64,000 nucleotides of DNA from DAIDKA01 sp036267975 (GTDB lineage: Bacteria; Pseudomonadota; Gammaproteobacteria; Steroidobacterales; Steroidobacteraceae): assembly GCA_036267975.1 (NCBI GenBank), contig DATAVA010000020.1, positions 1 through 64,000 on the forward strand, given 5' to 3'. The position numbers and the translations under genes are program-made. This document shows positions 26,329 to 35,346 of this stretch, one piece after another. The notes beneath the pieces are model-generated. The model was given only the letters and a program-made list of their open reading frames with translations, searched no databases and had not been told where the DNA came from. Every line of letters starts with the position of its first letter. The stretch's first letter is position 1.

Positions 26329-27567
26329 ATGACCGAACACGATGCTTCCACTGCGGCCATGGACCGTGCACTGGCTCGTCCGCCTGCCTGGCGGCGCTTC
26401 GTTCCCTACGCAGCCATCGGGATCATCGCCGCGGGCATCGTGAGCTGGCTGCTGCTGGAGCAGTCAAAAGGACATATCTATCGGCTGCCGTTGAACCGCG
26501 TGACCATTGCCACCGTGAGCCAAGGTCCCTTCGAGGATTACATCGCGGTGCGCGGCACCGTCGCGCCGCTCATCATCGATTATCTCACCACCGACCAGGG
26601 TGGCACGGTGAAGCAGGTCCTGGTGGAAGACGGCGCGATGGTCAAGCGCGGCCAGAAACTCATCGTCCTTTCCAACCCAGCGCTGCAACTGCAAGTCGCA
26701 GCACAGCAGATCACCTTCGAGCAGACGCGCTTCAAGTACCAGCATGACCTGCTGGACATCGAACACCAGATCAGTCAACTCAAAGGCAATCTGGCGCGCG
26801 ACAAGATCCTGCTGGACGGCAATGCCATCGCCCCCAGCACCTACAAGCAGGAACAGGAAGATTATCAGTACATCCTGAAGCTGCGGGAGGCGACCATCGC
26901 CTCGCGCGATGCGGAGCAGCGGGTACGTGCGACGCAGCTGACCGGTCAGGCCGCGGGCACGCAGGCCGACATCGCCAATGCGGGGGTGGATGCGCTCACG
27001 ATTCGCGCGCCGATGGACGGCCAGCTGACCGCACTGGATGCGGAAGTCGGCCAGTCCAAAGCGCAGGGCGCGGTACTGGGGCAGGTCAATTCGGCCGACC
27101 GCTTCAAGCTGACGGCGCTGGTGGACGAGTTCTATCTGGGCCATATGAGCGTGGGACAGGAGAGTCTTTTCACGCTCGACGGTCGCGGCTTCCCCGCCAA
27201 GGTCGCCAAGGTATACCCGCAGGTCACGACCGGCACCTTCAAGGTGGACCTGCATTTCGTCCAAAGCCCGCCGAGCACCATCCATGTCGGGCAGGCCGTC
27301 GATCTCAAACTTGAATTAGGTGGCGCGTCGCGGGCCTTGATCGTGCCGAATGGGCCCTTCTACCAGGACACCGGCGGCAACTGGGCCTTCGTGATAGCAC
27401 CCGACGGCACTTACGCCGAGCGACGCAACATCCGGCTGGGACGGCGCAATCCCGACTACGTCGAGGTGGTCGATGGCCTCCGGCCCGGCGAGAAGATCAT
27501 CGTCTCGGGCTACGAGGCGTTCCAGAAGATGGACCGCGTGGAATTTGAAAAGCCCGAGAACCAATAG
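26329..27567 (+). CDS. Periplasmic adaptor of MacB-like exporter (HlyD family)
   Basis: A 412-residue membrane-fusion protein with an N-terminal anchor (about residues 25-43) and lipoyl half-domains around V-K-Q-V-L-V-E-D-G-A-M-V-K-R-G and I-R-A-P-M-D-G-Q-L. Between them is a coiled-coil hairpin (Q-I-T-F-E-Q-T-R-F...). A beta-barrel and a C-terminal membrane-proximal domain follow. It is first in the operon with the ATPase, permease and outer-membrane factor. The predicted sigma-54 start is one base before the ATG, and the ATG at 26359 is an alternative start; neither has a clear ribosome site. Confidence 0.9.
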   Translation: MTEHDASTAAMDRALARPPAWRRFVPYAAIGIIAAGIVSWLLLEQSKGHIYRLPLNRVTIATVSQGPFEDYIAVRGTVAPLIIDYLTTDQGGTVKQVLVEDGAMVKRGQKLIVLSNPALQLQVAAQQITFEQTRFKYQHDLLDIEHQISQLKGNLARDKILLDGNAIAPSTYKQEQEDYQYILKLREATIASRDAEQRVRATQLTGQAAGTQADIANAGVDALTIRAPMDGQLTALDAEVGQSKAQGAVLGQVNSADRFKLTALVDEFYLGHMSVGQESLFTLDGRGFPAKVAKVYPQVTTGTFKVDLHFVQSPPSTIHVGQAVDLKLELGGASRALIVPNGPFYQDTGGNWAFVIAPDGTYAERRNIRLGRRNPDYVEVVDGLRPGEKIIVSGYEAFQKMDRVEFEKPENQ

Positions 27568-27579
27568 CGGAAGGTACCC

Positions 27580-28266
27580 ATGATTACGCTGAAGAACCTC
27601 TCGAAAGTCTATCGCACCACCGAGGTCGAAACGACCGCGCTGCGCGCCATCAATCTCGAGGTCCGTAAAGGCGAGTTCGTGGCGATCATGGGACCGTCGG
27701 GCTGCGGCAAGTCCACGTTCCTCAACATCGTCGGCATGCTCGATAATCCTTCGGCCGGCGAATACTGGTTCGACGGTCAAAACATCGCCAGCTTCTCGGA
27801 AAGCGCCCTATCGGAGCTGCGCAAAAACGCCATCGGCCTGGTGTTCCAGAGCTTCAATCTCATCGACGAACTGAACGTGGCGGAAAACGTCGAGCTGGCG
27901 CTGCTCTACCACTCCGATGTTTCCGCCGGCGAGCGCAAGAAGCGGGCCGTGGCGGCCTTGGATCGGATGAAGATCGGTCATCGGGCTCGTCACATGCCGG
28001 CGCAGCTGTCCGGCGGCCAGCAGCAGCGCGTCGCAGTGGCGCGCGCCGTGGTGGCACGTCCGAAGTTGATTCTGGCGGACGAGCCTACGGGCAACCTCGA
28101 CTCCGCCAATGGGGAAGAGGTGATGCAGCTTCTCACCCAGCTGAACGACGAGGGCGCCACCATCGTGATGGTCACCCACTCGCACAGCCATGCCGAGTAC
28201 GCGCACCGCATCGTCAACCTGCTCGATGGTGTCGTGGTCACTGAAAGCATTCGCCAGGTTCTCTAG
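27580..28266 (+). CDS. MacB/LolD-type ABC transporter ATPase
   Basis: A 228-residue ATPase with Walker A G-P-S-G-C-G-K-S, a Q-loop V-F-Q-S-F-N-L, ABC signature L-S-G-G-Q-Q-Q-R, Walker B L-I-L-A-D-E-P-T-G-N-L-D and the switch His (M-V-T-H-S). Length and motifs fit the MacB/LolD mechanotransmission group. It lies 12 bases after the adaptor and 15 before the permease. This is the only ATPase linked to either of the two efflux operons in the window. Confidence 0.95.
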   Translation: MITLKNLSKVYRTTEVETTALRAINLEVRKGEFVAIMGPSGCGKSTFLNIVGMLDNPSAGEYWFDGQNIASFSESALSELRKNAIGLVFQSFNLIDELNVAENVELALLYHSDVSAGERKKRAVAALDRMKIGHRARHMPAQLSGGQQQRVAVARAVVARPKLILADEPTGNLDSANGEEVMQLLTQLNDEGATIVMVTHSHSHAEYAHRIVNLLDGVVVTESIRQVL

Positions 28267-28281
28267 ACCTTAGGGGTCGCC

Positions 28282-30762
28282 ATGTTCCGCAACTATCTGA
28301 CCATCGCGCTGCGCAATCTGATCCGCCACAAGCTCTATAGCGCCATCAACCTCGCGGGCCTGGCGGTCGGGCTCGCTTGCGTACTATTCATCATCCTGTT
28401 CGCACGCGATGAGCTGTCCTACGACACGTGGGTGCCGGACAGCGCAAATCTCTTTCGGGTGGAACAGACCATCCATGCGCCCAGCATCGTGCCAGTGGCC
28501 TATGCCGTAGTCCCGTTTGCCATGCCGGCCGCGATGCACGACGAGATTCCCGAAGTGACGGGCCTGACGCGGATATGGTCCGAGCCCATGACCTTGACAT
28601 CCGGCGATCGGCAATTTCCTGAAAGGGTCAACGTGGTCGATCCGAATTTCTTCCAGATCATCAAGCTGCCGCTGGTTGTCGGCGACCCCGCCAAGATTCT
28701 GCGGCAGCCCGAATCCGTCGTACTCTCTCAGTCCGCGGCGCGCAAGTTCTTTGGCAGCGCCGATCCCATCGGCAGGATCCTCACCGACGCTAACGGCAAG
28801 TGCGGGCAGGCCGACATGGCCTGCCGGGGCACCACCGTTCCGCTGACGGTAACGGGCATTGTGCGCGACCTGCCTCACAACTCGCAGCTTTCCGGTGAGG
28901 TCTTCATTCCCAACACCTCGATTGCCGACTATGTCACCGATGAACAGAAACGGAACTGGTTTGATAACAACAGTTACGGGTTTGTGACCCTGGCCCCGGG
29001 TACTGACCCGCAAACCGTAGTCACGAAGATGGCGCCGCTGCTCGATCGCGCACTGGCGCCCCAACTCAAGCAATTCGCCATCAATGAGCGCGGCAGCCAG
29101 GCGTACGAGGTTCATCTGACCCCCTTTGCACAGGTTCACCTCACCTCGAACCGCTGGTCCATCAACATGACCACGCCCGGAAGCCTGACGACACTCTATG
29201 GCGTCATTGCCATCGGAGTGCTGATCCTGCTGGTGGCCTGCTTCAACTTCATGAACTTGGCCACTGCCCGCGCCATGATGCGCGCGCGGGAGATCTCGCT
29301 GCGCAAGACGGTGGGCGCAAAGCGCAGTCAGCTCATACTTCAGTTCCTGGGCGAGTCGGTGGTGATGGCACTACTCGCCCTCGTCCTGGCGCTGGCACTG
29401 GTGGAAATGCTGCTGCCCGCCTTTGATGGCTTCATGCAGCGTCCCATGGATTTTGCCCTCCGTTCCGGCTGGCCGGTGCTTCTGTTGATAGTCGCGGTCG
29501 CCGTGGCGGCAGGCCTGATGGGCGGCAGTTATCCCGCCCTGGTGTTGTCGGGCTTCCGGCCCGCCACGGTCCTGCGCAGCAACAGTTCCGGCCAGGGAGG
29601 CTCGGGACGCCTGCGCACGATCCTGGTCGTGCTGCAGTTTGCGGTGTCCATCGGCTTAGGCATCGCGGCCGCGGTGGTGTTCGGCCAGATCCGCTATGCC
29701 CGCAACATCGATCTGGGCTTCCAGCGCGACAACATCCTGGTGGTGGGTCATGCCGGCCGCGTTTTCATGGATGGGCGTCAGGGTTTCGTACAAGCCCTGC
29801 GTGCCAACCCCGGCGTCCTCGACATCGCGTTGTCGGACAGAGTGCCTTTCGAATACGGGCAGAACAATGATGCCATCAAGCTCCCCGGCAAGCCTGATCT
29901 GGTCCTTTTCAACAAAGTTGTGATCAGTCCGAATTTTCCCAGCTTCTACGGTATGCGGCTGCTGGCCGGCCGGGAACTCTCGGCGACGCGGGCGCTGGAT
30001 CAATTCAGCTCCATGAACTCCGGCTCAGCCGAAAACATCGGTCACAACATCCTGGTCAATGAAAGCGCCGCCGCGCGCCTTGGCTTCACTCCGGAGCAGG
30101 CAGTCGGCAAGACGATCCTTTACGACAACTATGCGGTGAACATCGTCGGCGTACTGGCAGATGCCAAATTCGACGGGGCTCGCGAACCGGTCAGGCCCAC
30201 TGATTACGTCTACGACCCGAAAGATGCCGCCGAGCTTTCGGTGCGTCTGCGGCGCGGCATGATTCCGCAGACCCTGAGCTTCATCGACAAGGCCTGGCAC
30301 AACTTCGCGCCCATCGCAGCCGTGAACCGGCAGTTCCTAGACGACAGTTTCGACCAGCTCTACCAGCAGGATGAAAGGCAAGGCCAGATGTTCGGCATCT
30401 TCGTCGCCATCGCCATATTTATCGCCTGCCTGGGCCTGTTCGGCCTCGCCGCCTTCACCGCAGGCCGCCGCACCAAGGAAATCGGCATCCGCAAGGTGTT
30501 TGGGGGCAGGACGCGCGACGTCGTGCTGCTCTTGCTGTGGCAATTCTCGGTGCCTGCGCTGCTCGCGAACCTAATTGCGTGGCCGCTCGCCTGGTACTAC
30601 CTGCACGGCTGGCTGGATGGCTTCGCCTACCGCATTTCGCTGAGCCCCCTCTACTTCCTGGCCGCGGGCGCGATTGCGCTGCTGATTGCGTGGCTCACGG
30701 TCCTCGCGCACGCCGTGCGGGTAGCCCGCGCGACACCGATCGGTGCGCTGCGCTATGAGTAG
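28282..30762 (+). CDS. Large MacB-like ABC permease with two FtsX modules
   Basis: An 826-residue permease with two repeated halves. The first has an N-terminal helix (about residues 20-42), a MacB-like periplasmic domain and an FtsX module near 305-425 (R-A-R-E-I-S-L-R-K-T-V-G-A-K). The second has a helix near 450-470, a second periplasmic domain and a closing FtsX module (R-T-K-E-I-G-I-R-K-V-F-G-G). It ends in A-T-P-I-G-A-L-R-Y-E, a common finish of this group. One chain thus does the job that paired single permeases do in the other operon. Confidence 0.92.
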   Translation: MFRNYLTIALRNLIRHKLYSAINLAGLAVGLACVLFIILFARDELSYDTWVPDSANLFRVEQTIHAPSIVPVAYAVVPFAMPAAMHDEIPEVTGLTRIWSEPMTLTSGDRQFPERVNVVDPNFFQIIKLPLVVGDPAKILRQPESVVLSQSAARKFFGSADPIGRILTDANGKCGQADMACRGTTVPLTVTGIVRDLPHNSQLSGEVFIPNTSIADYVTDEQKRNWFDNNSYGFVTLAPGTDPQTVVTKMAPLLDRALAPQLKQFAINERGSQAYEVHLTPFAQVHLTSNRWSINMTTPGSLTTLYGVIAIGVLILLVACFNFMNLATARAMMRAREISLRKTVGAKRSQLILQFLGESVVMALLALVLALALVEMLLPAFDGFMQRPMDFALRSGWPVLLLIVAVAVAAGLMGGSYPALVLSGFRPATVLRSNSSGQGGSGRLRTILVVLQFAVSIGLGIAAAVVFGQIRYARNIDLGFQRDNILVVGHAGRVFMDGRQGFVQALRANPGVLDIALSDRVPFEYGQNNDAIKLPGKPDLVLFNKVVISPNFPSFYGMRLLAGRELSATRALDQFSSMNSGSAENIGHNILVNESAAARLGFTPEQAVGKTILYDNYAVNIVGVLADAKFDGAREPVRPTDYVYDPKDAAELSVRLRRGMIPQTLSFIDKAWHNFAPIAAVNRQFLDDSFDQLYQQDERQGQMFGIFVAIAIFIACLGLFGLAAFTAGRRTKEIGIRKVFGGRTRDVVLLLLWQFSVPALLANLIAWPLAWYYLHGWLDGFAYRISLSPLYFLAAGAIALLIAWLTVLAHAVRVARATPIGALRYE

Positions 30763-32194
30763 GAGGATGGTTGCCGCCTGCGCTGCGCTGCTGGCAGGCT
30801 GCGCCACCCGCGTTCCGCAGCTCCTGAACCCGCAAATCGTGCCGAAGTCGTTTGTCGGGGCGAATGCCGATCGGGAGCCCGTCTGGCCCCGAACGGATTG
30901 GTGGCAGACATTCGCCAACCCGGAATTGTCCGGATTCATTGACGCGGCGCAGACCGGCAATCGCGATCTCGCGGTCGCTGCCACCCGGGTCATCGAGGCG
31001 CGCGCGCAGACCACGATTCAGCGCGCAGCGCTCTTTCCGCAGTTGAACCTGCAGGCGCAGGGGCAACGCTCGGGAGCGAATAGCAGTCAGTTGAACAATT
31101 TCACCAATTCCGTAAGCGGCAATTCATTCGGCCTAACGCTCGGTGCAAGTTACGAGGTCGATGTCTGGGGCCTTGCGCGCAGCACTCTGCGCGCGGCCAC
31201 CGAAACGCTCAAATCCGCGCGTTTTTCTCGACAGGCGGTCGCACTGACCGTCACCGCGGATGTCGCCAATGCGTACTTTAATGTACTCGCGCTGCGCAAA
31301 CGCATTGCGATCGCGAACGAGGATATTATCGCGATCAATGGCATTCTGCAGACCATCCAGCTGCGGGTCTCGACCGGCACTTCCTCGCATCTGGATCTGG
31401 CACAGGAGCGGGCCCAGGTAGAGTCCGTCGAGGCCGAGCTTCCGGAACTCGAGGAGCAGGAACTGGAAGCGCGCACGGCGCTCGCCGTGCTGCTCGGCGA
31501 GCCTCTGCAGACCCTGCAGGTCCGGGCGTCGACCCTCGAAGCCATTCGCCTGCCGCTCGTCAGTCCCGGGCTTCCCTCCGAGCTGCTGTTGCGGCGACCG
31601 GACGTGGCGCAGGCCGAGTCCGATCTCGCCAGTGCCCATGCCAGCGTCGATGCGGCCCGCGCGGCATTTCTGCCGCAGTTCGCACTCAGCGGCAGTGACG
31701 GCTTCGCCAGCGCGGCCATCGGCGCACTGCTGCACGGTCCGAGCGTCGCGTGGGACTACGGTGGCAGCCTGCTGCAATCCGTGTTCGATGGCGGCAAGCT
31801 GGTCGGACAGAAAAAGCTCGCGGAAGGCACGCAGCAGGAACTCATCGCGAGCTATCAACGCGCGGTTCTCAACGCCTATGCCGATGTCGAGACGGCGCTG
31901 GGCCAGGTGAAACACTTCGACCTCGCGGAGCAGCACCTGGGACGCGAAGTCGACGCCGCCCGGGAGTCCTTCCAGATTTCCCAGCTTCAATATCGCCAAG
32001 GGACCACCGACTTGCTAACCGTGCTGCAGTCGCAACAGACTCTTTTCTCCGCAGAAGACCAGCTGGCTCAGGTCACTTTGGCACGCATGCAATCCGTGGT
32101 TCACCTGTACGAAGCGCTCGGCGGCGGCTGGCAGGAGCAGGCTGCCGATCGCACGCAGTTCACGTCGTCTCCTGTTCCGACGTCAACCGACTGA
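30755..32194 (+). CDS. NodT-family outer-membrane efflux lipoprotein
   Basis: A 479-residue TolC-like channel subunit with a lipoprotein signal (C-A-A-L-L-A-G-C-A-T-R) and paired outer-membrane efflux domains. The middle motif is L-P-S-E-L-L-L-R-R-P-D-V and the end A-L-G-G-G-W. The ATG at 30755 overlaps the permease stop by 8 bases; an in-frame ATG at 30767 would sit too close to AGGAGG. It is the last gene of the MacB-like tripartite exporter and a paralogue of the outer-membrane factor at 15.4-16.8 kb. Confidence 0.92.
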   Translation: MSRRMVAACAALLAGCATRVPQLLNPQIVPKSFVGANADREPVWPRTDWWQTFANPELSGFIDAAQTGNRDLAVAATRVIEARAQTTIQRAALFPQLNLQAQGQRSGANSSQLNNFTNSVSGNSFGLTLGASYEVDVWGLARSTLRAATETLKSARFSRQAVALTVTADVANAYFNVLALRKRIAIANEDIIAINGILQTIQLRVSTGTSSHLDLAQERAQVESVEAELPELEEQELEARTALAVLLGEPLQTLQVRASTLEAIRLPLVSPGLPSELLLRRPDVAQAESDLASAHASVDAARAAFLPQFALSGSDGFASAAIGALLHGPSVAWDYGGSLLQSVFDGGKLVGQKKLAEGTQQELIASYQRAVLNAYADVETALGQVKHFDLAEQHLGREVDAARESFQISQLQYRQGTTDLLTVLQSQQTLFSAEDQLAQVTLARMQSVVHLYEALGGGWQEQAADRTQFTSSPVPTSTD

Positions 32195-32475
32195 GACCGA
32201 TGAATCCGATACCGGCTTTCGTGGCCGCGCTTGAGGTCCGCGTCCAATGTCGCCAAGGGGAGTGCTGCGCGAACTGCGAGTTCCAGATAGGAGGCATCGT
32301 AGGCCGATAGGCGATATCGACGCGCCAGCTCAAGGGTGTCCGTGACTGTCCGCGCATAGGTTTCAGGGTCACAGGCGATCGGGGCGGCCGCGATTGCGGC
32401 CCTGAACACGCGGCTGCGCTCCAGGGACAGGTCTCCTCGGGCTTCGCACATGCCGATCACGTTGGCGATCGCCGT
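32101..32475 (-). pseudogene. Truncated VapC-like PIN-domain toxin remnant
   Basis: The minus-strand frame from about 32469 down reads I-A-N-V-I-G-M-C-E-A-R-G-D-L, then L-S-A-Y-D-A-S-Y-L-E-L-A-V-R and P-L-A-T-L-D-A-D-L-K. These are the middle and C-terminal blocks of VapC toxins (E-V-A-N-V-L..., L-S-A-Y-D-A-A-Y-L-E-L-A, L-A-T-L-D). The N-terminal block with the first catalytic Asp is absent in every frame I checked, no antitoxin is beside it, and the frame runs on antisense to the outer-membrane factor. It looks like a decayed toxin-antitoxin locus. Confidence 0.65.
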
Positions 32476-32499
32476 ACTGCAGCGGCGCCCTGCGTAGGA

Positions 32500-32637
32500 C
32501 CTATGCTCATTCCCCACCCCGGTGCACGAAATTTGATCAATATTACGTATGAATTTTCGCCATAGATTGGCGTATCTTGCAGTATTCCGTAACTTCTCAT
32601 ACGCTATACGTATTATCCAGAAGATGCCGAGGTCATC
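32500..32637 (+). promoter_or_regulatory. AT-rich promoter region of the esterase operon
   Basis: This AT-rich stretch contains related elements ATTACGTATGAA (near 32550) and CTATACGTATTATC (near 32605), sharing the palindromic core TACGTA. They could be operators for the MarR-type regulator encoded in the same operon. That role is inferred from gene context only. Confidence 0.4.
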
Positions 32638-34143
32638 GTGGCGCGCAAGCACAGCCCCCTTCCGATCCTGATCCTGTGCATTGGATTGTTTCCCCCCTAC
32701 GCCTTGGCTGAGCCGGTCCAGGTACGCATCGACAGCGGTGCGCTCATCGGAACAGGCGGCGGTGAGGTGGAGTCCTTCAAGGGCGTTCCCTATGCCGCAC
32801 CCCCCGTCGGAGAGCTGCGCTGGCGGGCACCCCGGCCACCCGCGAACTGGCAAAAGCCGCTCAGCGCCGTGGACTTCGGCGCCTCCTGCCCGCAGACACC
32901 GCCACCGCGGGTTCCGCAGGGTAGCGCGGCCGAGCACACCAGCGAGGACTGCCTGACGCTCAATGTGTGGGCACCCAGTCCGGCCGCAAAGGCGGCTCCC
33001 GTGATGGTGTGGATCCACGGCGGGAGCAATATCCAGGGCACCGGTGCCGGGGTCTACTACGACGGCAGCGCATTCGCGCGTGACGGCGTGGTGCTCGTGA
33101 CCCTCAACTACCGTCTTGGACTGCTCGGCTTTTTCGCGCATCCGGCGCTCACGCGCGAGGCGGCCGGCAGCGCGACGGCGAACTTCGGCCTGCTCGATCA
33201 ACTCGCGGCACTTGCGTGGGTTCACCGCAACATTGCCGCGTTCGGCGGTGATCCGGGCAATGTCACCGTGTTCGGTGAGTCGGCGGGCGCCATGGATACC
33301 GTGGCACTCCTGACGGCGCCCGCTGCGAAGGGCCTGTTCCACAAGGCCATCGTCGAGTCAGCTCCCATGGACGAGGACTGGCCGTCGCTTGCCGCGGCGA
33401 GCAGCGCCGGAGCGACGACAGCCACGGCGCTGGATCTGCCGGGTGAGCGGGCAACCCTGGCGCAGCTGCGCGCCGTGCCGATGCAGCGGCTCGTCGAGGC
33501 AAGTGTTCGGTTGAGCGCGCCGGTGATCGACGGGGTACTGCTGCGCCAGCCACCGTTCGAGGCGCTGAACAAAGGAGTCGGCGTCGATGTACCGCTCATC
33601 ATCGGCACGAACGGCAACGAGGCCTCCCTGCTCGGCGCAAATCCGAATCTCGACTATTTCAAGCGCGCCGATTTCCCGGCGTTGCGTACCCTATATGGCT
33701 CGCAGTCCGAATCCGACGCGGACCTCGCGCGATCGGTGTTTCGTGATATGCGCTTCGCAATGCCGGCGCGCTGGATCGCCGGACACCGGGCCGGCACGGC
33801 GCCCGCATACCTGTACCGCTTCGAGTACGTGCTGAGCCTGCTGCGCAGCCGGCGCACGGGAGCCGATCACGGCTCGGAGATCCCGTACGTGTTCTCATCC
33901 TGGGGTAACTATCCACTGTCCGAGACCGATCACGACGTGACCGCGGTGATGCACGCATGCTGGATCGGGTTCGCCCGCACCGGCGTACCGGACTGTAAAG
34001 GTGGCCCGGCTTGGCCCGCGTATCGCCCGCAAACCGACCTGCTCATGCACTTCGGCGATCAGCCGGCGGTCGAGAAGACGCCGGACGGAAGCGTGCTCGA
34101 TACGCTCGCTGAACGGGCCGCGAAGGACCGCAGCGGAAAATGA
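32638..34143 (+). CDS. Type-B carboxylesterase
   Basis: A 501-residue secreted carboxylesterase. The GTG start gives a signal peptide ending near A-L-A-E-P. Family motifs are E-D-C-L-T-L-N-V-W (about 103-111), the oxyanion segment H-G-G-S, and F-G-E-S-A-G-A with catalytic Ser215. Acid and His residues would lie in the C-terminal third (H-G-S-E-I-P-Y-V-F region). It cleaves carboxylic esters; the true substrate is unknown. The stop overlaps the marR-type start by 4 bases (ATGA), so the regulator is co-translated. Confidence 0.9.
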   Translation: MARKHSPLPILILCIGLFPPYALAEPVQVRIDSGALIGTGGGEVESFKGVPYAAPPVGELRWRAPRPPANWQKPLSAVDFGASCPQTPPPRVPQGSAAEHTSEDCLTLNVWAPSPAAKAAPVMVWIHGGSNIQGTGAGVYYDGSAFARDGVVLVTLNYRLGLLGFFAHPALTREAAGSATANFGLLDQLAALAWVHRNIAAFGGDPGNVTVFGESAGAMDTVALLTAPAAKGLFHKAIVESAPMDEDWPSLAAASSAGATTATALDLPGERATLAQLRAVPMQRLVEASVRLSAPVIDGVLLRQPPFEALNKGVGVDVPLIIGTNGNEASLLGANPNLDYFKRADFPALRTLYGSQSESDADLARSVFRDMRFAMPARWIAGHRAGTAPAYLYRFEYVLSLLRSRRTGADHGSEIPYVFSSWGNYPLSETDHDVTAVMHACWIGFARTGVPDCKGGPAWPAYRPQTDLLMHFGDQPAVEKTPDGSVLDTLAERAAKDRSGK

Positions 34144-34586
34144 CTACCGAGGCAACGGACCTGGAGGCCGCTTCACGGTCGATCATGGCGGCGGTGTTGC
34201 ACCTCAGTCGCCGCCTGCGTGCGCAGCGTCCGGCCTCCTCGGTGAGTCTGTCGCAGTTGAGCGTGCTCGGGACCCTGAATCGCCTCGGTGCGATGCCGGC
34301 GGCCCGGCTGGCCGACCACGAACGACTGCAACCGCAGTCACTCACGCGGATGATTGCCGAGTTGGAAGCGGACGAACTCATTGTGCGCCGGCGCGGCACA
34401 GCCGATCGGCGCACGCTGATCATTGAGCTCACTGCGAAAGGGCAGCTGGCATTGGTACGCGATATCGGTGCCCGGCGCGAATGGCTGGAGCGGGCGATGG
34501 CGGCAACACTGGGCCCGACGGAGCGAGCGCTGCTGCAGTTGAGCGCCGATGTGATGCTGAAAGTGGCGGCCTGCGATCTGGGTTAG
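34140..34586 (+). CDS. MarR-family transcriptional regulator
   Basis: A 148-residue winged-helix regulator. The recognition part (R-L-A-D-H-E-R-L-Q-P-Q-S-L-T-R-M-I) and the wing (R-R-R-G-T-A-D-R-R-T-L-I-I-E-L-T) match MarR proteins. It overlaps the esterase stop by 4 bases and is followed 7 bases later by the PhyH-like gene, so it probably represses its own operon until a small phenolic or lipophilic ligand binds. Confidence 0.9.
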   Translation: MTTEATDLEAASRSIMAAVLHLSRRLRAQRPASSVSLSQLSVLGTLNRLGAMPAARLADHERLQPQSLTRMIAELEADELIVRRRGTADRRTLIIELTAKGQLALVRDIGARREWLERAMAATLGPTERALLQLSADVMLKVAACDLG

Positions 34587-34593
34587 CCGCCGC

Positions 34594-35346
34594 ATGCCGC
34601 CCCCCTTCCATTGGACTGCGGATTTCGTTCGTGATGGGTTCGCCGTGTTCCCGGGCCTGATCGACGCGACGGCGATTGCCTCAGTGCGCGCGATAATCGA
34701 TGCGGACCTTCGCGCCAACTACGATCCGTCCCGGCAGGCCCAGTACGACAGCGGCAGTTTCTGTCCCGATCTGCGTGGCACCCCGCAGATCATGGGCCTG
34801 TTCCATCACGACGGGGTCCGCCAACGGGTCGACGAACTGGTAGAAATGGACAAGGTAGGCTTTGACGGTGGGCAGATTGCCATTCGTCGAGCCCACAACG
34901 AGGACAGGCCGCAACCGCCTACGCCCCACATCGACGGAATTCCAACTCCGGCCAATGGGCTAAGCGGCCCTGAACTCACTCCATTTACCTTGCTGGTCGG
35001 CGTCTTCCTCAGTGCTGTACGCACGGAGTTTGCGGGGAATTTCACGATATGGCCGGGATCACGCCGGTTGATCGAAACGTGCTTCATCGAACGCGGTCCG
35101 CAGGCGATGCGCGCGGGAATGCCGAAAGTCGCGCTGGCCGAACCGCGCCAGCTGTTGTGCTCGCCAGGCGATGTTGTGTTCTGCCATTACCAGCTCGCGC
35201 ACGCCGCCGCGGTCAACACCTCGGACTTCGACCGCTACGCGGTTTTCTTCCGGGTTTGGCATCATGACGTGCGCACCAGGCAAGCACGCTGGAGTCACTT
35301 GACGAATATCTGGACTGGCTGGAAGGTCGGCCCGGCCTCAGCCTGA
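34594..35346 (+). CDS. Phytanoyl-CoA dioxygenase (PhyH)-family protein
   Basis: A 250-residue Fe(II)/2-oxoglutarate dioxygenase-like protein. The metal-binding H-x-D is in P-H-I-D-G, the distal His in H-Y-Q-L-A-H-A-A-A-V-N, and a candidate 2-oxoglutarate-binding Arg follows (D-R-Y-A-V-F-F-R). The fold start F-V-R-D-G-F-A-V-F-P-G-L is typical. It probably hydroxylates a small substrate, perhaps one released by the esterase. Its 3' end overlaps the convergent cyclase gene by 9 bases. Confidence 0.85.
   Translation: MPPPFHWTADFVRDGFAVFPGLIDATAIASVRAIIDADLRANYDPSRQAQYDSGSFCPDLRGTPQIMGLFHHDGVRQRVDELVEMDKVGFDGGQIAIRRAHNEDRPQPPTPHIDGIPTPANGLSGPELTPFTLLVGVFLSAVRTEFAGNFTIWPGSRRLIETCFIERGPQAMRAGMPKVALAEPRQLLCSPGDVVFCHYQLAHAAAVNTSDFDRYAVFFRVWHHDVRTRQARWSHLTNIWTGWKVGPASA

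Noticed and set aside
32101..33342. 413-codon minus-strand frame as an intact gene
   Set aside because: Most of it is antisense to the esterase. Only the last part (below about 32475) resembles a PIN domain, so I keep that as a remnant.
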